Counted from the stretch's first letter, positions 21,140 through 33,439 are shown. The stretch is 64,000 bases of DNA from Calliphora vicina (GCF_958450345.1 NC_088784.1:81121747-81185746), one strand, 5' to 3'. Notes: generated from the sequence alone by a model not told the origin. Numbers and translations: made by a program.

Positions 21140-22440
21140 ACAGACTTCAGTTAAGAATAAAACAAAATTTTTACAAGTGTTGAACAAATTATCAAACAGC
21201 GAACTCACATCAATATGTTAGGAATTATTTGTAATCAATATATTTTGCCATAACTTGCCCGTTTCGTTAAAAAAGAGTAATTTCTTAAGATTCTTTTTGC
21301 TACAAAAATTTATTTTTTTTCAAAAATTTTATTTACATTCATTAAAACTTCGACTTTAATTAAGAATAAAACAAAATGTTTAAAAGTGTTGGAAAAAATA
21401 TAAAAACCCTAAATTAGGCAAATATGTTGGAAAATTTTTGCAATCAAATTATTTTATCATGACTTGCTCGTTTTGTTAATAATGGACATTAAAGCAAATT
21501 TTTACTTAAAATATTTAAATAAAATATAAAACAGAATGGTTAATAGTGTTGAGAAAAATATAAAAAACCGAAATTAGATTAATATATTGGGAATTATTTG
21601 CAATAAATTTATTTTATCATAACTTGCCCGTTTTGTTAAAAATTGCACTTTTTATAACGGCTAACTTTTTCTAAAAAATATAGTTTGAATATTTATACAG
21701 AAATGAGTATAAAACAAAATGTTTAAAAGTGTTGAGAAAAATATAAAAACCCAAAATTAGTCCAATATGTAAGAAAATATTTGCAATCAATTTATTTTAT
21801 CATACCTTGCCCGTTTTGTTAAAAATTGCATAAAATTATAGTTTGAATATTTATGCAGACTTTAAACAAAGATAAAACAAAATGGTTAAAAGTGTTGAGA
21901 AAAGTATATAAACCCGAAATTAGAGCAATATGGTGGAAAATATTTGCAATCAATTTACTTTACCATAACCTGCCCGTTTTATGAAAAATTAAACATTTTT
22001 AAGCAAATTATTACTCAAAAAATATATTTTTTTTTTGGTCATAAACATTTTTTGGTTCTAATTTTTAATACAGACTTTAATTAAGAATAAAACAAAATTT
22101 TGAAAAGTGTTGAGAAAAATTTTAAAAATCGAAATTAATCCATTATGTTGGTAAATATTTGCAATCAATTTATTTTACCATAACTCGCCCGTTTAATGCA
22201 AAATTTACATTATTTAAGCTAATTATTACCACAAATTTTATATTTTATATAATACAGACTTAAAATAAGAATAAAACGAAATCTTGAAAAGTGTTGAGAG
22301 AAATTTTAAAAATCGAAATTAACCCAATATGTGGGGAAATATATGGAAGCAAATTATGTTACCATAACTTGCCCGTTTAATTAAAAATGAGCCGTTTTTA
22401 AAAGTTATTTTCACTTGGGAAAAACCTAAATACATATATG
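21140..22440 (+). repeat. Seven diverged tandem repeats of about 160-215 bases
   Basis: The unit core AAGTGTTGAGAAAAAT starts at about 21175, 21384, 21544, 21726, 21890, 22105 and 22289. Each is followed by TATTTGCAATCAATTTATTT and CATAACTTGCCCGTTT variants, and preceded by a TACAGACTTTAATTAAGAAT-like string. Variable spacing comes from gain and loss in an AT-rich part. It may be an old satellite or the repetitive interior of a transposon. Confidence 0.88.
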
Positions 22441-22503
22441 TATATGTTTTTTAAAACTACTAGACATTAGCCGAAAGGACAATTTTTCAGATGTTTTTAA
22501 TAG

Positions 22504-22704
22504 AGCTTTGGATACATTAGATCATTTAATTTCTTCGCTACATTTGAAAACACGTGTGCACCAAAGAAAGAGTTTTTAGAACTCTTAAGCTGTGAAATTT
22601 CTCCAGAGGATACAATATATGAAGATAATGAAAATATTGATGACATTGAAGCAGAAACAGAAGAAATTAATCTAGTTTTAGTGTGTGAAATATTAGCACA
22701 TTAA
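22504..22704 (+). pseudogene. Open segment with acidic C-terminus, origin unknown
   Basis: A 66-codon frame open from a TAG at 22501 to a TAA at 22702 contains CAPKKEFLELLSCEISPEDT followed by a strongly acidic stretch (EDNENIDDIEAETEEI). It has no start codon in frame. The composition resembles the C-terminal tail of a transposase or another TE protein, but I cannot name a family. It lies directly after the tandem array, which may therefore be part of the same old element. Confidence 0.3.
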
Positions 22705-23647
22705 TAATAAATTATTCAGTTAAAAAACATTTTTTAAAAGTTTTTATTGGTCACAAAAGGGTTAAAAACTGCTAAAATTTATTTCAACCTCTCACTTATT
22801 AGTATTCAATTAATTTTCAACGTAAAAAAGAAAGTATATGGTTTTGGCCAACAAAAAAACTATACTCCAGACCTATGTGGATTGTTAAGAAAATCGCCAA
22901 AAGCTTTATTCATTTGTAAACGAATTTTTTAAACTTCATTTTATTTCTTTTAATTCGAAAAATCCACAATTTCCACCTATACTGCGTATGAGTATTATAA
23001 AATATGGACAAAAAATTAATATTAAGTATACGTCCAAAGATTTGTATATAATAATATTAAATATGTATTTAGTTAAACTTAATTTCAATTTATAAAGTAA
23101 TAATGATGCAAAACATTGATGTTTGTTGTTTTCAATATAAAAGAGCATTATAATATGTTTAAAACTCCTTTTAAATTCTTAACACAATGTACAATTTGTT
23201 CCTTCTACTTTTGTCGGACATCACAAAATTGTTATACAAAAAATATGTAAAATTGATATGGAAATACAAATTACAATAATGCTAGTTATTGTCCTTTTGT
23301 TATACTCATAGATTAAATTTAATTTCAATATTTCCATTGTTATTTTATATTGAGTTGTTACTTTGGAATATGAGAAAATAAATAAAATGTGTTTGTATTT
23401 GCATTATTATATTGTTATATGAAAACAACATATAAAAACGATCTTAAAATTGTGTCATAATGTAAAATGCAGTCTTCCAGAGTTATTTGTTCTCAATTTC
23501 ATATGGCAGATGTTAACATTTGAAATTTAATCATCAATAGTATGTGCAAGTTTACACAGTTATCCTGATTAGGCCTGCCCTTTATAAAAATTATGTCAAA
23601 ACCATTTAGTTTTTACTTTACTATAATCTATTTCAAATGCAAATTGG
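22705..23647. other. No gene; contains the uninterrupted copy of a dispersed repeat at 22929-23045
   Basis: 22929-23045 joins the sequences that flank the 2.1-kb foldback at 18258-20346. Otherwise AT-rich with nothing recognised. Confidence 0.6.
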
Positions 23648-23784
23648 AGTCGAAGAATTGGCGAAAACCCGAAAACTTCATCACGAAGTACTTTGCAGGG
23701 AATTATCACAAAAGACCTCCACCTTCATGCATACAAAATTATGCTAACTCAGGAGCTCAAACCAGTAGACCATGAAAAGCGCCG
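23648..23784 (+). pseudogene. Mariner transposase fragment
   Basis: One frame reads SRRIGENPKT... then DLHLHAYKIMLTQELKPVDH and EKRR. This is the region between the helix-turn-helix and the first catalytic Asp in mariner transposases. It is interrupted at 23785 by a Transib-like end. The rest of the transposase is not found downstream of that insertion. Confidence 0.8.
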
Positions 23785-24890
23785 CACAGTGGTATGATAA
23801 TAAAAAAAGAGGGAAATAAATCACATGCGCAAAGAGGAAGTGTAGTCGAGTTTAAGTTTTGAATTTGGACCTCATCAGCCCACCAGGAGCGGGACCAGGT
23901 GTTCCTAAAGTAGGACACTCGGGTATGTTCAATTTTTAAAATGATCCTATTTCTTCGTTTGTGTTCCGATTTAAAAAAAATTACACATATAGACATAAAA
24001 CAATTATCTCTTATAGCTTACGAGATATTCGCATTTGAAAATTTAATTTTCAACATTTTTACACACCCTACTCCAGTTTTTTGGTGACTGCGGTTCCAAA
24101 TATTCCCCGAATTTATCTACTTTTCTTTTATAGGATTAACAATAGATCTATATATCAAATAAAGAAAGAAGTGTTTAAAAATCATGACTGAGTCCAAAGT
24201 TACATGCATTTGAATTTAAAAAAATTAAAAATGGCGATTTTTCGCAATTTTTTGGGAAAAAAAGTACTTTTATTCTTTTTAAGTTATCTAAAAAATTTCT
24301 AAGAGGATGTATAATGAATTTATACTTTTTGAAAAGCTAACTTTACGCCAAATATTTTAAATGAAAAAAACATTTATAATTTTTGATACCGACGGGATCA
24401 CGTCCATTAAAAAATGCCTATTTTTTATGTAAAATTCAAATTTAGGGCAAAAATTCTCAAATCGCATACTCGATATCAAAATATAGTAACCTATTTTAGA
24501 TGGCCCAATAAGTTCTTAATTACTTTGTAAAGGGTTTCGATAACCCCGCCCCTATTATGGATATTATAGCCAAAAAACGAAAAAATCCCATTTTTGGGAT
24601 TTTTCAAGATTTTTTTGGGAATTTCAAATTTCAAAATTTGTTTTTATTTTTCCATTTTGAATAGAAAAATCTACATAACTGTGAAATTTCATTATAAAAT
24701 ATTCATAAATACAAATTTTATTTCAATTTGAAAGATTTGTATCTATGCAAAATTCAATAAAAAGCATTTTTTGTCATATTTTTCAAAAAAGTATTCCATG
24801 AATTTTTTAATTGTCAAAATTTATATATATTTTTGAAAATTCTCTATCCATTGATATATAACATGTCTACCTTATGTTTTTTACGTGTCA
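23785..24890 (+). mobile_element. Transib-like element (T1-related), left end and body
   Basis: It starts CACAGTGGTATGATAATAAA (23785) directly after CGCCG, a GC-rich pentamer of the type Transib elements favour. The internal block GCGCAAAGAGGAAGTGTAGT through CTCGGGTAT is shared with 944-1165 and, inverted, with 56055-56175. The part 24430-24850 is a direct copy of 55545-55950 (TCAAATCGCATACTCGATAT, GTTTCGATAACCCCG). The right terminus is not found. No coding sequence was recognised. Confidence 0.55.
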
Positions 24891-25275
24891 AATAAATTAG
24901 GAAAAACTTAACAACTCACTGAGAATTTACCTAGCACTGTTATTTACATTCATAAAAATGTTAAAATGCAACATGCTTTTTTATGAATTTCTCTGTTATG
25001 AGAACCATGGGGGCCATTTGAGGGATATTTTATTCCATACTTAATCTGGTAAAAGAATCACAACTATCTCAAAAAATACGTGCTATTATTTTAAAATAAA
25101 GAAGTTCAGTCTTACTTAGACACCCTTAAGTGGAATATCAAAATGTGAGACAACCTCCAAAAAATTCAATATTTTTCTAAAATATTTCGATATTTTATTC
25201 AAATGTACTGTAGATAATATCACACAACTTTGCACAGATTGTTCTTCTAATAAAAGGACACCCTCGGATAATCCT
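24891..25275. other. No gene recognised
   Basis: AT-rich; nothing identifiable. Confidence 0.4.
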
Positions 25276-25412
25276 ATAAAGCTAAATAAAAGATTGTATA
25301 CGAGTAAATACGGATATATTTTAAGTAAAAATATGTATGCTTTTATTAGAATATTTCTCAAAATAAGTTATCTTTTTTCAGTCACATAATCTTGGAGCAA
25401 TCTAATATATAA
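25276..25412 (+). mobile_element. Fragment of the hAT-type foldback arm
   Basis: GGATATATTTTAAGTAAAAA and the following bases match the arm of the 18258-20346 palindrome. A TTGGAGCAATCTAAT at 25392-25406 corresponds to that element's end. The block between is partly deleted. Confidence 0.65.
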
Positions 25413-27073
25413 CTCATGAATAAAATGCATTATTCAAGTATTGTAGTAGGACGGCACAAAGAAGGAAACTAACCACACCATAATAAGTTAATTTATTCAC
25501 AATTATGTTTGCCAGAGTAAATGCAAATGCGATATTTTATAATTTTGTTAACGGTTTTATGTATAATGCAAGAGTAGGTTGTACAAGATTGTGGAGTTGT
25601 TATATGAAATTGTGTCTTGGTTGTACGAAAGATCAACACATTTTTGATTTTTCATTAGGTTGTACAAAATGGTTGCAACGTTAATGGCCATGTTGTTCAA
25701 CATAATTCTATTTATTTTTGTAGAGACAACATAACAATAAACATTGTAATTTTTTTATAAGTGCTTTTTGGGACTTTGCACATTTTGTTTTACTTATTTT
25801 ATAATTTTTAGTGGACTTAGCTCGCTTTCTTTAATTTTATCACTTTAACGCTGTCTTTAAAGACTCTATTGACACTAAATGTGCCCAAAATTATAAAAAT
25901 TAACGGCGTTAATTCGGTTTTATAAATATTTCGTTACTTTCCCTAAAGTAACGAAAGCAGCACATAAAGTATTTGAGATCATTTTTGTTGACATATCGCT
26001 TTTTTGCTTATGACGTTGTTATAAATCACAACCTGTGTTTTTTGAATTGAGTAATACAAAATATGCGCTGTTCCATAAGCTTTCATATAGTTTTATCAGT
26101 TTTCAAAAAAGTCAATTATTTTTTATGTGAGAGTGTTTTTTTGTTGTTAACATCAAAATTAAAATTCATGTTTTCTCGTATATTTGACAAGTAAAAATTT
26201 GGATTAAATACAGATTAGAAAGATATTAATATCTGCTATTTATATTTCTGAAATCGCATGATTTGTTGAAAATTTATTTAAGAAATAGTAAAATGTCATA
26301 AAACATTCAAAGACGTTTTTCTCAAAACGATTTTTTTAATTATGACGTTGTTTCAGCAAATGAGTGATATGTGGGTTTTTTAGGGTTTTAATGAGGTCTT
26401 CTGGAATAATCTTTAAAAAAAAAGAATATAACTTAAATGTCTTCCATTTAAAAGATTTGTTTCTTTAGATTTAATAAAACTTTTCTTGGAAAAATCGAAA
26501 GCATGATAAAGAATATTCAGAAATTATTCTTTTTTTAGTTTTTTCTAAGTATATAAAATCCTTAGTTATACCATTGGAGTCCTTTTTGAATTGTTTTAGA
26601 TTTTGATTGCTTTAAAGTTTCGTTTAGTTCCGATAAAAGACTCATTTCAAAAAAAGTTTCGTCTATACATGTAAATACAAACAATGTTTCAAATACATGT
26701 AAATTAAATATGTCAGTTGTTATACTCACTAATCATGTTTATTAGATTTTCAAAAAAATATCTTATTTTAATTTGTATTGAAACGGAAAAATAAATACAA
26801 ATAAAATATGTTAAAGTGCAAAAAAAAAAGGAATTTCGGTTAATCGGTTAATCGACACAAATTAATCGGTTTATTTGTTATTTGAAAATCCGCAATTTTA
26901 AATTATTCGAACAGTTAACCGATTAACGCTTAATCGATTGAATACCCTATTTAAAACACATTTCAATTTAAATATTGACATTTTATATTTTATACTGATT
27001 TTATTTTGTTTTTGCAAATATTTTTCGTAATAATTGTCAAACATTGTTTCTAGAGACATTATTTTATATCTTA
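25413..27073. other. No gene recognised; short inverted motif at about 26834-26935
   Basis: CGGTTAATCGGTTAATCGAC (26837) is mirrored by GTTAACCGATTAACG (26910), giving a small palindromic repeat. The remainder is AT-rich. Confidence 0.45.
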
Positions 27074-27643
27074 CTAGTATACCGCCCCGGCTTCGCCCGG
27101 TAGCATTTACTACCCATCAAAAAATATTCTGGATTTGGAAGCAGCTCTAAAATCTATGTGCACAATTGTTTGCACATATTTAATTCTATGAAATCAGTTT
27201 AATTTTAAAGCTGTGAAATATGCTTATTTTGGATTCCTTATGCAGAGCCTCTACGCGAAGAATCCCATTTAAAAATCATGTAATCTTTCATGCGAAGTTG
27301 TAGCAGTATACAAGTGCTCTCTGCCTTACAAACCTGCTTCCGAGGAAGCACCATTTTTTTCTGGGTAATGTTAGTTCGTCAAGTTTCTCAAACCCTTCCT
27401 TTTCTTATTTATTTGCAAATAAAATATCTAAATTTGTACTGCATACCTTAGGGGCTTTTTTATTACAGTTGACTGGACTCAAAAAAGCCGGTTTTAGCCG
27501 CCATTTTTTAATTTGTTTTCTTTACAAACCATCTCCTGAAAATTTCGAATCGGATAAAAAAAAAATCAGCCAAATCGCTCTAGCCGTTCTCACGTGATGA
27601 CATTACATACATGGACCATTTAATTTTTATACATATATATAGA
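27074..27643 (-). mobile_element. Non-autonomous Helitron with both ends, 570 bases
   Basis: Read on the minus strand it starts TCTATATATATGTATAAAAA after an A and ends CTAG before a T. This is the Helitron rule (insertion between A and T, 5' TC, 3' CTRR, no target duplication). Just before CTAG lies a GC-rich hairpin from CCGGGCGAAGCCGG. No Rep/helicase is encoded. Copies or fragments are at 7119, 61127 and 61413 on the plus strand. Confidence 0.9.
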
Positions 27644-27888
27644 TAAACTTCAACTAAAACTTAAAAACCTTTTTTCAAAATCTTAATCCATAATAAATAA
27701 TAAAATTCAAAATATTGAAATGAGTATAATTGCATACTTAATTATTAAAATTTTTTACAAAATCTTTTTTGAAAAAAGTTTAATTAATATTGATACAAAT
27801 ACAGATTATAAATTCAAACGTTTTGTATTAAAATCTGATTTTTCATAAAACATGGAAATTAGCACGTTCGCACGAAAAAAATAAAAAA
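27644..27888. other. AT-rich, nothing recognised
   Basis: Spacer between the Helitron and a DINE-type element. Confidence 0.4.
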
Positions 27889-29595
27889 ACAAGTTAGAGA
27901 GCTATATTCTGCTGTGCCTAATCCTATACATCCTTCACCAAATTATATTTCAAAATAATATTTTTTTAAATATTTTTAGGTAATCAAAATTTTAATTTTT
28001 TTTGGGAATTTTGCAATTGTTTTTTAAATTTTTTGAAAAGTTTTTCCAAATATTTTTTTTAAATTTAAAAAAAAAAATTTTGAAAAAATAATTTTTGACC
28101 AAAAAATTTTTTTGTTAAAAAAAACAATCGGGTTATAAAATATTTTTCCTGATTTTGACCCATTGTGGGTCCAACTTGTGGGCCGATTTTGTTGATTTTA
28201 AATAGCAACCGAGCCGGAAGATTCTCGATATATTGATGTATGAATCAAGTATGTAAGTATTTGGGGGCTACGGAAAGTTGATTTCAACATACAGACGGAT
28301 AGATGAACAGACGGACTTGGCTATATCGATTTCGCTGTCAATAACAATCCTGAATATATATACTTTGTGGGGTCACAAGTGAAAAATGTAGAAATTACAA
28401 ACAGAATGACAAACTTATATATACTTAGGGTTTTTATCCCGAGAATTCCCGGGACAAATTTCCCGGGAATTATGCCAATTTTTCACCACCCGATTCCCGG
28501 GAATTTAAAACTACAAAGAAAACAAGTTAGAACTTTATTTTTATTCACGAAAAAAAAGTGTTTACAGTTTTTCGTTTATATCTCGGCAATAATAGACCGT
28601 TTATTATTATTTATTTGGGGTTTTTCGAATGAACATTTAAAAAGACTATGGAAAACGTTTGGCCTTGAAAGAAAACTCAGCAATAGTTCTTGAAAGCGTA
28701 TCTATAAGACTTCAGAGTATATACTTTAGGATATTGTGCCATTGATTTTTGGATAGCTTTCCACTACGACATATCAAACAAAACATTTTCGAAATTTCAG
28801 AAAAAGTCCAAAAATTTAAAGTTATAGCTGGTTGGGTAATTTCAAATATAAGAAAATAAAAAATTTAAATTAAAAATTTTTGTTTTACGAAAATCTCAAA
28901 AAAATTGTATTGAAAAAAGTTATAATTTTGATAGTTTATTTTCCTGAATACGTACTTCTTTCGCTTATTCAATAAATATGTGTTGGTAACAATTACATAT
29001 ATAACAAAGGATCGAAAGAATTAATTCTTAATTCTTAATTCTATTATCGAGATCAAAATATATTTTATCCCTAACGATTCAGTTAAATGCATTGAATTCA
29101 TTCCTTTTACTAAAAAACGTAAGACATTTTTTTTCAATTAATTTTGTAAATGATTAAAAGGTAAATAAAATTGAATGAACTCAATTTGTAGTAGATTTGA
29201 ATCAACAAAAATTTAATCATTCAAAGTTTGAATAAAAATCTGTTATTAATTAACTAAAAAATTAATTCGATTTAAATTAAGCTTTTTAATGAAGCTAAAT
29301 AATTAGATATTGGGAATGGATTTATGGAATGAAGGACTCACATTTTTTAATTACGGATTAAGATTTTAGTAAATTAAGCTCAAATTGAATCAATTAATAC
29401 GAAGCTCTATATATGTATAATGATTATAACACTAAGTTTATATGAAATTTTGCTATAATATTCATAATTTACAGTATTATTATATATTTCGGGATTAGCC
29501 GGGAACCCGGAAACGTAGAAAAAAATTTCCCGTTTCCCGGGAATCAAAAAAGGTCGGAAATTAACCTTGCCATTCATCGTGAAGGGTATAAAAAG
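27889..29595 (+). mobile_element. DINE-1-like element (CCTTCACC subfamily), interrupted
   Basis: It begins AACAAGTTAGAGAGCTATAT followed by the hairpin-forming TTCTGCTGTGCCTAA and CCTTCACC. The 3' part has GACTTGGCTATATCGATT, ATATATATACTTTGTGGGGT and TGTAGAAATTACAAACAGAA, and closes at 29566-29595 with CGTGAAGGGTATAAAAAG. The 5' CCTTCACC and 3' GGTGAAGGG-type motifs are inverted, as in DINE-1/Helentron-associated elements. The body is split by an insertion at 28425-29564. Confidence 0.8.
28425..29564. mobile_element. Insertion in the DINE copy with CCCGGGAATT-rich ends
   Basis: Both ends carry inverted clusters of TTCCCGGGAATT-like motifs (28435-28505 and 29490-29550). The sequence interrupts the DINE 3' end exactly between ATATAC and CCTTGCC. 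The clustered subterminal motifs recall the hAT element at 2598, but I could not define a clean terminal repeat or target duplication. No coding sequence was recognised. Confidence 0.55.
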
Positions 29596-31139
29596 GCGAA
29601 CATTATTTTAAAAACCTACATAGTTTCTTGAATTATACATTTTACGAAAGATTAATTCGTTGCCTATCCATAATTGTTTAAAATTTTGAAATCGGTCTAA
29701 AATTGTACGAGTACGAGCTAGCCTAAAACACTTTTTTCAAAATAACTCAAAATTTTTAGGGTGTTTCAAAATCTTTGAAAACGGTTTTAAACTTTAAACT
29801 TCGAAAATTATTTTTTTTTGCTACCAGTGAAATTTTATTTTACTGCACCTGCAAATGTTTTTAAAAAATGCAACCTTTGGCCCCTGTAAATATTGGGGCT
29901 TAAAGATCTACTAGCCGAAGCTATTGACAAATGTCATTTGTTAAGACAATTAAAACTAATGAGAAAATACATAAAAGCACCTCTTTTACTTGTCTTAGCA
30001 TATCATTTTTATACAAAACTAAAAAAATTAAAAATTTAATTTTAACCGTTCATAACTTTTTTTATAATGATTCGATTGTTATGTTCGAAAATACAAATTA
30101 AAGCTTAAAGTCGCACCTATTCAATGGAAAAAAAATCTTACAGAAATACTCATCCACTCAAAAGTTATATATTTTTGATCCTAAAATTACCAAAATTTTC
30201 CACTGTGCGTATGCGTAATATATAATTTTTGTGGAATTAATTATAGCGTATACGTTTAGAATAATTGTTTCAAAAAATTTACGCGCATTTGTTTTGCTTT
30301 TTTAAAGACATTTGCCATTCTTCTGTGATTTTACTTTAAAGTAATTTTTTCGAATTTGGCCAGAAAAGTGCAAGGAATCAAAACTATTTTTAATAATAAT
30401 TTTTAGTGTAAAAATATTCTCTGGTTACATATTATTTTCAATATTTTTTAAATTAGCTAGTTATTCAAGTGATTGAAATTGTTAAAATTTTCAAATAAAC
30501 GATTACCAAAAATAAACTTATAAAGACAAAATAAATATAAATAACCATAAATATGTAAGCAAGGATATTCGATTATAACATGCATAATTTAACTTAAGAA
30601 TTATGTATGCATCTTTCGAATATTCTTTTAAATCCTTTAGACTGGCCTGATGTACATACACTTTCCACATAATGTTTGATAGTCAACCACACACACAAAC
30701 ACTTAATGGAGCAAAATGTTGATGATTATGTTTTTCCAGGAAGTTTTTATTGCAGAGAAACAAGTATAAAAAAAACTTCAATAATACTTATACTAAATAT
30801 TTGAAAAGTGATAGAAAGCAAATATGAACCGAACAAGACAAATATTTATGCCATGCACATAGAAATACCAATAAAAATCTACATAAATTGATTTCATATT
30901 TATTTAAGGACAAAAATTACAAAACATATTGGAAAATATTCGAATCAAATAAAGAATATAATCCCTAAGACATACATACATTCATGTACAGACATTTGCA
31001 GATGTTTGTGTATTTATATACATATACACACATATTTACATTCAGGAGATATAATGATTTTTAAATATTGTGTACAATACGAGCCGTAACAGCAAAAATA
31101 TCTTAATCAACAAAATATTTGATTTACATTGTTTAATAA
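29596..31139. other. No gene recognised
   Basis: AT-rich, with short (CATA)n-type runs near 30970-31035. Nothing identifiable. Confidence 0.45.
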
Positions 31140-32453
31140 CACAGTACAACATTTTTCAGTTCATTGCTTTGGGACTCAATTCTGACAATTGCACGTGAAA
31201 GTAGCCTCAAAAATAAGAACTTCTGCATCATTAGTTTTTTCAAGTTGGCTGCCGTAATAATTTAATGGCCATACGATTTTTTTTTCCTCAAGGTGGATTT
31301 TTATCACTTTTTCTATATTTTAGCACGGTTATATCTCGTATACCGTACGGAATATCACTTTTGTGGCTGAAGCAAAGTTGTAGATATTGAACAGTAGAAA
31401 AAAAGTTCGGAACATACCTACCCGAAAAAGGCGCATCCAGTGCGTTAAAAATCGCAAAAATGCCTATTTTTTAATTTTTTTAACAATTTTTCACCTTTTT
31501 TGTTCAATAACTGGATTACAAATCCAATTATGGACCGATCACCATGAAATTAGGTCGTGTGATTTTTGTCTATATGAAAGTTATTTATCATGAATTTTGT
31601 ATGTATACCATCATTTTTAACAGATTTATTCACATTAAAGTGATTTTCGGAAGCGGGTCTTATATGGGAGCTAAGAATAATTATGGACCGATCATAATAA
31701 AATTTTTTGACATGAATTTTGTATATATAAAACTTATTTGGAGCGAAATTTGTGTAGATACATATATAAATTCAACATTTATGAGCGATAAAGTCCAATT
31801 TCGGGAGGACATTTGAATGGGGGCTAGGTGAAATAATGAACCGATTTCAGCCAATTTCAACAGGCTTCGTTATTGGGCCGAACAAATTATATGTACCAAA
31901 TTTTTTTATGATGGGTCCAGAATTAGTCATAGCTCCCATATAAGACACTCTTCCGAAAATCACTTTAAAGTGCATAAATCTGTTAAAAATGATGGTATAC
32001 ATACAAAATTCATGATAAATAACTTTCATATAGACACAAATCGCATGACCTAATTTCATGGTAATCGGTCCATAATTGGATTTGTAATCCAGTTATTGAG
32101 CAAAAAATGTGAAAAATTGGTAAAAATTTTAAAAAATGGAAATTTTTGCGATTTTTAACGCACTGGATGCACCTTTTTCGGGTAGGTATGTTCCGAACTT
32201 TTTTTCTACTATTCAATATCTACAACTTTGCTTCAGCCACAAAAGAGATATTTCGTACGGTATACGAGATATAACCATACTAAAATATAGAAAAAGTGAT
32301 AAAAATCCACCTTGAGGGAAAAAAATTCGAATGGCCATTAAATTATTACGGCAGCCAACTTGACAAAACTAATGATGCAGAAGTTCTTATTTTTGGGGCT
32401 ACTTTCACGTGCAATTGTCAGAATTGAGTCCCAAAATCATGTGTTGTACTGTG
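31140..32453. mobile_element. Foldback element F, copy 1 (1314 bases)
   Basis: The ends CACAGTACAAC and GTTGTACTGTG are flanked by the 3-base direct repeat TAA (31137-31139 and 32454-32456). Arms of about 560 bases (31140 to about 31703, and about 31897-32453) are inverted copies around a loop of about 190 bases. The outer arm has GGGACTCAATTCTGACAATT and TATCTCGTATACCGTACGG. The inner arm and loop are DINE-like sequence (TATGGACCGATC, GATTTTCGGAAG, GGGGGCTAGGTGAAATAAT). TNA duplications are typical of PIF/Harbinger, but there is no transposase, so the class is inference. A second copy in opposite orientation lies at 44749. Confidence 0.85.
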
Positions 32454-32456
32454 TAA

Positions 32457-33439
32457 TTTCACCTTAATTTCTTATCTTCCGTATGGTTATATTGAATTAA
32501 AACATGCTAACAATTACTTCTCCTGTAAAATTTGTTGTTATGAACTTAAGATATTTTTGCAGTTAGGGCTCGAATAGTGAGACTTGTAGATATTGGTTGT
32601 GGGATGATGATGAAAGTATTTTCGGTATTAGTGGTTGTTTTTATTTATTGTTTACTTTGCAGCTGCTATGAGGTTTAGTTTCCATGTTTACATAGTTGAT
32701 TGCATTTTTGTATAAAATTCTAAGAAATTTTGATATATGTAGATATTGGAGCTTTTTTTTTGTTTTTTTCTTATAGGTAATTAAGGCAATTAGCAGTTTA
32801 TTATTTACATTGTGAATACTAGGTGAGTATTGTTTTTATGGAACCAAAAATTAAACAGGTAGATGTGCCCAATTAATAGTGACTGACAATATAATACTTC
32901 TGTGTTTTTAAAGAGAAGAGCTGTGAAAATTTAATTAAATAAATTGTTAAAATTTTTGAACTACTATTTGAAATTAAAAGACTACGATTTATTTAATGGA
33001 AATAAGCCACCTCTTTTAAAAGGTAAAAACGTAACAATATATTCGGATTCATATATAGAGCCGAGTGGATACAGCTATTTGCATAACATAAAACATGATT
33101 GTTACATAAATATATTGGCCATATTCCTTGTTCGGTTACTATTTTAAATCTGGAATATCTACCCATAAATGCTTGAGATATAAGCAAAAATCCCTAAATT
33201 TGTTAACCAATTTTTTATCTATATCTCGACTGACCTTTCCAACTGCGAATATAATGAATTGAAAATTCGAACCGATAACGGATCAATATCGGGTTAAATA
33301 TATTTATGGCGAATTTATTTCACCAAACATTTTGTTTTTCACTAACAATTTTTTTTGTTTACCAAAAATATTTTTTGTTCCTTACGACTACAATTGTTCT
33401 GGGAACTGTTGGGCAAAGAAATTGATATGAGCAACCATA
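32457..33439. other. No gene recognised
   Basis: AT-rich; nothing identifiable on either strand. Confidence 0.4.

Noticed and set aside
21140..22440. CRISPR-like array
   Set aside because: Units are 160-215 bases, diverged and variable, and the genome is eukaryotic.
22504..22704. Calling the acidic open frame a piggyBac or hAT transposase tail
   Set aside because: No catalytic motif, start codon or terminal repeat supports any family.
28425..29564. Calling the insertion in the DINE copy a hAT element
   Set aside because: The CCCGGG-rich ends are suggestive, but no clear terminal repeat or 8-base duplication could be found.
31387..32216. Open frames of 68-90 codons, similar on both strands and also at 45406-45660, 39205 and 60486
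   Set aside because: They are translations of the shared DINE-like repeat core and the foldback arms. Similarity among them reflects DNA repeats and not a protein family.
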